From Agelas oroides (lineage: Eukaryota > Porifera > Demospongiae > Agelasida > Agelasidae), in contig OX422188.1 in NCBI GenBank assembly GCA_949130485.1, positions 1,883,722 to 1,947,721 on the forward strand: a stretch of DNA of 64,000 nt, given 5' to 3'. Under the pieces are notes generated by a model that saw only the letters and a list, made by a program, of their open reading frames with translations, was not told the DNA's origin and searched no databases. A program made the translations under genes and the position numbers. Below, piece after piece: positions 61,801-64,000 of the stretch (the stretch's first letter is position 1; each line of letters starts with the position of its first letter).

Positions 61801-64000
61801 TGTTTTATAGGCTGCCAAGCGAAATCTGATCTACCCACGCTATGCTTGGATTACATTTGGCTGGTACCCAGATGGCTGGTGGACAAAACCAGTGTCAAAG
61901 AATAATGTTTCTTGCAGTGATCAACAGCTGACAGACTTTATTGAGAAATCTAGAATGTTACAAATCCGACAGATTCCCACCCCTGACGATGTTGATGGAA
62001 TCACCATTGCTAGAATTGTAAGGTTGAGTTAGAAGTACGATATGACTAGCTTAATGATACAACTTCTGTCAATACATTTCACCCTTCATAATTTAGTGTA
62101 GTTATACTGGCAAATTATAATTTCCGCCGTAGCAAGTGCATTTCCTTTCTATACCTGAACAGACACCAAGAGAGTATGATACATTGTATGAAAACAAGAG
62201 TATCCAGTTGGGGTATACCCCTGGTATGGTGAGAGGACTTTCCTATGATGCTGTGTGGGCCCTAGCACTGGCACTGAACAAAACCCAGGAGATGTTCCTC
62301 ACCAATTACAATGTTACCAAGACTGGATGTGATGAGCTAGATGGAGGTTTGGTTCCACTGGAGCAGTTTAACTATTCCAATGGAGTGATGGGGTGTGTTG
62401 TACGCTGGAACCTGGAGCAGACTAACTTCTCTGGAGTATCTGTAAGTTTGTAACCTTGTTCTCTGTATCAAATTCTGTTAACTTATGGGGTTCTCACAGC
62501 CATACCATTAGAGATAACTTTGCATGGCTATTAACATTATATTAGACATAGTCTAACAAGTTTAAATCAGACTCCAAGATGCATCCAGTGAACTGTGAGT
62601 TCATTACACTAGCTAAAAGGCTTGCTGACTTACCCTCAAGGTTCAAAGAGAAGGAGTCAGACGTGGGTTCACCACAATTCATAGGCGGCAAAACAGGGGG
62701 GGACTGGTGGCACATAAAAATTTTATGTGGGGAGTCAGTGCCCCAACAAAAACTTACAGCAGCTGGCTCATAATTCAGGTGTTCATGATCATTAAATCAA
62801 TGGCCTTTAATAGTTATGTGGTCTATGGACACTTGAGACTGGGGAAGCACATGACTACAGCCATGCTGCAGCTAAGGAGGCCTGGTGGCCCCTTTTTGGA
62901 CCAAAATTTGCAACTACTGTGGCAAGAACATCTTCACAGCACTAGTTCATACCATGCTTGATGGCTTGGTTTGCCAGGCTCCTTTCTTTCATCCTTGCTC
63001 ACTTCGGCAATATTTTACTGTCTGAGACTAGACTAAAGACAACGACACTCACTCATTTTGAGTTCACTTCAGTGTGAACTTAAAGAATCTGACTAGGCCA
63101 CGTTAACGTTGCCTCTTTCTTGTACAATGATCTAAAGGAAGCCCATGAAAGTTACACTACATGTTGTCATTCTAATACAGGGTAGGGTGAGGTTTGATGA
63201 AGATGGTACTGCATTTCAAGACAGGATCAAGCTTCTACAATACAGGAAATACTTGGATGGTGAGGAACAAAACAGTTAAGGTTTACAAAATGTGGTTGTA
63301 CCATAGAAATTATGTGATTTGTATGAAAACTTTAATGGGGGAATAGTAAAATCGATTTGCAGCACCTGATGTTACTTGTGTGGTTGAGCTCATAGCTGCT
63401 ACAACTGAGAGTCACCCTAGACATGCTCAAACAACCACAACATCAGTTGGTGTTGAGAAGTATGAATAAGGCCATACACATTGCAATTATTATTTGTATC
63501 ACAGGGATTGAGAGGATATATTTTGGATATGTTGACAGAACAACTGATTCTGTGTTAACTTACAAGGAGAGCGAGAGTGACCTTACAGTATTTCCAGGTA
63601 AGAAGACCTTGCACACAAAGACTACAATAGCATGCAGTCAGCATCCAGTAGGCTTCTATCTATATTGTGATTTCTGTTCAAGCCTATAATTTGTATGTAT
63701 ACTGTCTGCAATGGCTACAGTTAGATGCTTTAGGAGAAAGAAACATGTATGCTATGTTGTAAATTATGAAAATTTTGCATTATGCAAGCTGTGGCTATGT
63801 GTTACTAATACCACAGATGGTGCACCACCAGATGGTACTCCACAGAACACCATTCAAACCGTTAACCTTTGGCTGGTTGTAGTCTACTACTTTCTGGTGT
63901 TGTTGGGGATCGTCTTCAGTATGGTCTGCCTGGTATTCAACTTTGTGTTTAGAAACAGAAGGTTAGTTAATTCTCAGCGCCGTTCAACATTGTGTTTAGA
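58547..64000 (+). CDS. GABA-B-like class C G-protein-coupled receptor, 5' part (10 exons in the window)
   Basis: A metabotropic receptor of the GABA-B family: an extracellular Venus flytrap ligand domain followed by seven transmembrane helices that signal through G proteins. Ten exons give 537 codons before the window ends. Residues 1 to about 24 are a signal peptide (ACVLALAIAIARVQM). Family marks in order are GCSVATEPVAE (human GABBR1 GCSSVSTLVAE), RFKNFFRTYP (RFPTFFRTHP), AWITFGWYPDGWW (VWFLIGWYADNWF), [16 protein letters not shown] ([16 protein letters not shown]), GRVRFDEDG (GHVVFDASG), and the first transmembrane helix LVVVYYFLVLLGIVFSMVCL followed by FNFVFRNRR (FNIYNSHVR). No cysteine-rich domain lies between flytrap and membrane, which separates GABA-B from mGlu types. 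The first seven introns are phase 0. The remaining six helices and the tail lie beyond the right edge. Confidence 0.9.
58824..58858 (+). repeat. (TA)n microsatellite
   Basis: About 17 TA dinucleotides in intron 1 of the receptor gene. Confidence 0.9.
59137..59192. mobile_element. 56-bp hairpin mini-MITE with 9-bp target duplication
   Basis: TAGCCTCGTTCCCAGGCTCT (arm 59137-59160) pairs with 59169-59192 at all but one of 24 positions, with an 8-bp loop. Perfect ACAACACAG copies flank it (59128-59136 and 59193-59201). It lies in intron 1 of the receptor gene. Confidence 0.87.
59333..59476 (+). CDS. GABA-B-like receptor exon 2
   Basis: 48 codons, acceptor TTTTTGCAG, donor CGCAG|GTAGTT. DSE from exon 1 joins CSRTKSLDIFF, equivalent to GABBR1 DSKCDPGQATKYLYELL. 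The exon ends AEISHKWNISQ. Confidence 0.85.
59697..59867 (+). CDS. GABA-B-like receptor exon 3
   Basis: 57 codons, acceptor ATTTGCAG, donor AACAAG|GTACAT. It carries ISFASAVSTLSDRTRFKNFF, equivalent to GABBR1 [20 protein letters not shown], then HYGWNRIVFLTQN. Confidence 0.87.
59868..60223 (+). other. Receptor intron 3
   Basis: A 356-bp intron with no recognised feature beyond a short CACCAC-rich run near 60005. Confidence 0.78.
60224..60367 (+). CDS. GABA-B-like receptor exon 4
   Basis: 48 codons, acceptor GTTCCACAG, donor ATCTTT|GTGAGT. It encodes LFADFQTLLENLKANTTS up to FSTNADPIPAIINIF (GABBR1 SFFSDPAVPVKNL). Confidence 0.85.
60368..61198 (+). other. Receptor intron 4
   Basis: An 831-bp GT-AG intron of AT-rich sequence. 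An 84-codon open frame on the minus strand (60554-60808) shows no domain; I see nothing else in it. Confidence 0.75.
61199..61270 (+). CDS. GABA-B-like receptor exon 5 (24 codons)
   Basis: A short exon, acceptor CAACCCAG, donor TGTGAG|GTGAGT. EEDEDFRIFFVNSYSRLART matches GABBR1 RQDARIIVGLFYETEARK. The Tyr of NSY lines up with the binding-site Tyr366 of GABBR1. Confidence 0.82.
61271..61810 (+). other. Receptor intron 5
   Basis: A 540-bp AT-rich intron with no feature I can support. Confidence 0.75.
61811..62017 (+). CDS. GABA-B-like receptor exon 6
   Basis: 69 codons, acceptor GTTTTATAG, donor AGAATT|GTAAGG. It carries YAWITFGWYPDGWW, the best-conserved lobe-2 motif of the family, then a Cys-containing loop (NNVSCSDQQLTDFIE). 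Confidence 0.88.
62163..62441 (+). CDS. GABA-B-like receptor exon 7
   Basis: 93 codons, acceptor CTGAACAG, donor GTATCT|GTAAGT. It contains [18 protein letters not shown] and FNYSNGVMG, and ends NFSGVS, equivalent to GABBR1 SSFEGVS. The open frame extends upstream to an ATG at 62136 that I treat as intronic. Confidence 0.88.
62442..63180 (+). other. Receptor intron 7
   Basis: A 739-bp intron. A more GC-rich patch at 62640-62960 with AAACAGGGGGGGACTGGTGG and two short open frames could be an old mobile-element remnant, but no ends are visible. Confidence 0.65.
63181..63259 (+). CDS. GABA-B-like receptor exon 8
   Basis: 79 bp, acceptor CTAATACAG, donor GGATG|GTGAGG, phase 1. It encodes GRVRFDEDGTAFQDRIKLLQ, the end of the flytrap domain. 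Confidence 0.84.
63505..63597 (+). CDS. GABA-B-like receptor exon 9
   Basis: 93 bp, acceptor TATCACAG, donor TCCAG|GTAAGA. It encodes GIERIYFGYVDRTTDSVLTY, the linker strand equivalent to GABBR1 KKIGYYDSTKDDLSW. Confidence 0.83.
63817..64000 (+). CDS. GABA-B-like receptor exon 10 (TM1), cut by the window edge
   Basis: Acceptor ACCACAG. It encodes DGAPPDGTPQNTIQTVNLW, then the first transmembrane helix and FNFVFRNRRLVNSQ. I extend it through AGAAGGTTAG because RLVNSQRR fits GABBR1 RYIQNSQP; a donor at AG|GTTAGT (63962) is a weaker alternative. Confidence 0.8.

Noticed and set aside
63423-63504. Upstream part of the frame containing receptor exon 9 as a separate start
   Set aside because: The homology begins exactly after the CACAG acceptor at 63504, and the preceding sequence is AT-rich intron.

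Overview
The window looks like metazoan nuclear DNA, most likely from a sponge. Both flanks carry intron-containing animal genes with GT/AG junctions. They are a histone H4 transcription factor (HINFP) orthologue on the minus strand at the left, and the 5' part of a GABA-B-like class C GPCR on the plus strand at the right. The sponge assignment is inference, based on the style of the GABA-B-like receptor and the abundant small hairpin elements; no tRNA, rRNA or clade marker was seen.

Layout. (1) 16-3387, minus: HINFP in three exons with phased junctions, 406 predicted residues. Its introns hold a Tigger/pogo-like MITE (228-565, TA duplications), an imperfect foldback MITE (about 1660-2000) and an 821-bp palindromic element (2083-2903, TA duplications). 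(2) 3388-3877: upstream spacer with a 13-bp hairpin and a three-copy 17-bp repeat. (3) About 3878-55741: roughly 52 kb of one satellite built from 10- and 11-bp words, mostly a 31-bp unit (10+10+11) or a 41-bp unit (10+10+10+11). Over it lies a young higher-order structure of tandem duplications of about 0.54, 1.44, 2.31, 3.86 and 4.4/3.8 kb, some nearly identical, plus several blocks in inverted orientation. Three non-satellite islands interrupt it: an unrecognised proline-rich open stretch (about 6650-7272), a 670-bp MITE with a 5-bp target duplication (21443-22112) and a 73-bp hairpin element (50683-50755). (4) 55742-58546: an intergenic patchwork of nonautonomous elements, including a MULE-like element with a perfect 10-bp target duplication, foldbacks and long C and G runs. 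(5) 58547-64000, plus: ten exons of a GABA-B-like receptor, from signal peptide through the Venus flytrap domain to the first transmembrane helix, continuing past the window.

The two genes have no evident functional link. HINFP is a nuclear zinc-finger regulator of histone genes and the other is a cell-surface receptor. The many apparent open frames in the satellite are by-products of its sequence, and I do not call them genes. The most notable feature is the satellite itself: its TA steps recur every 10-11 bp, close to the DNA helical repeat, over tens of kilobases.
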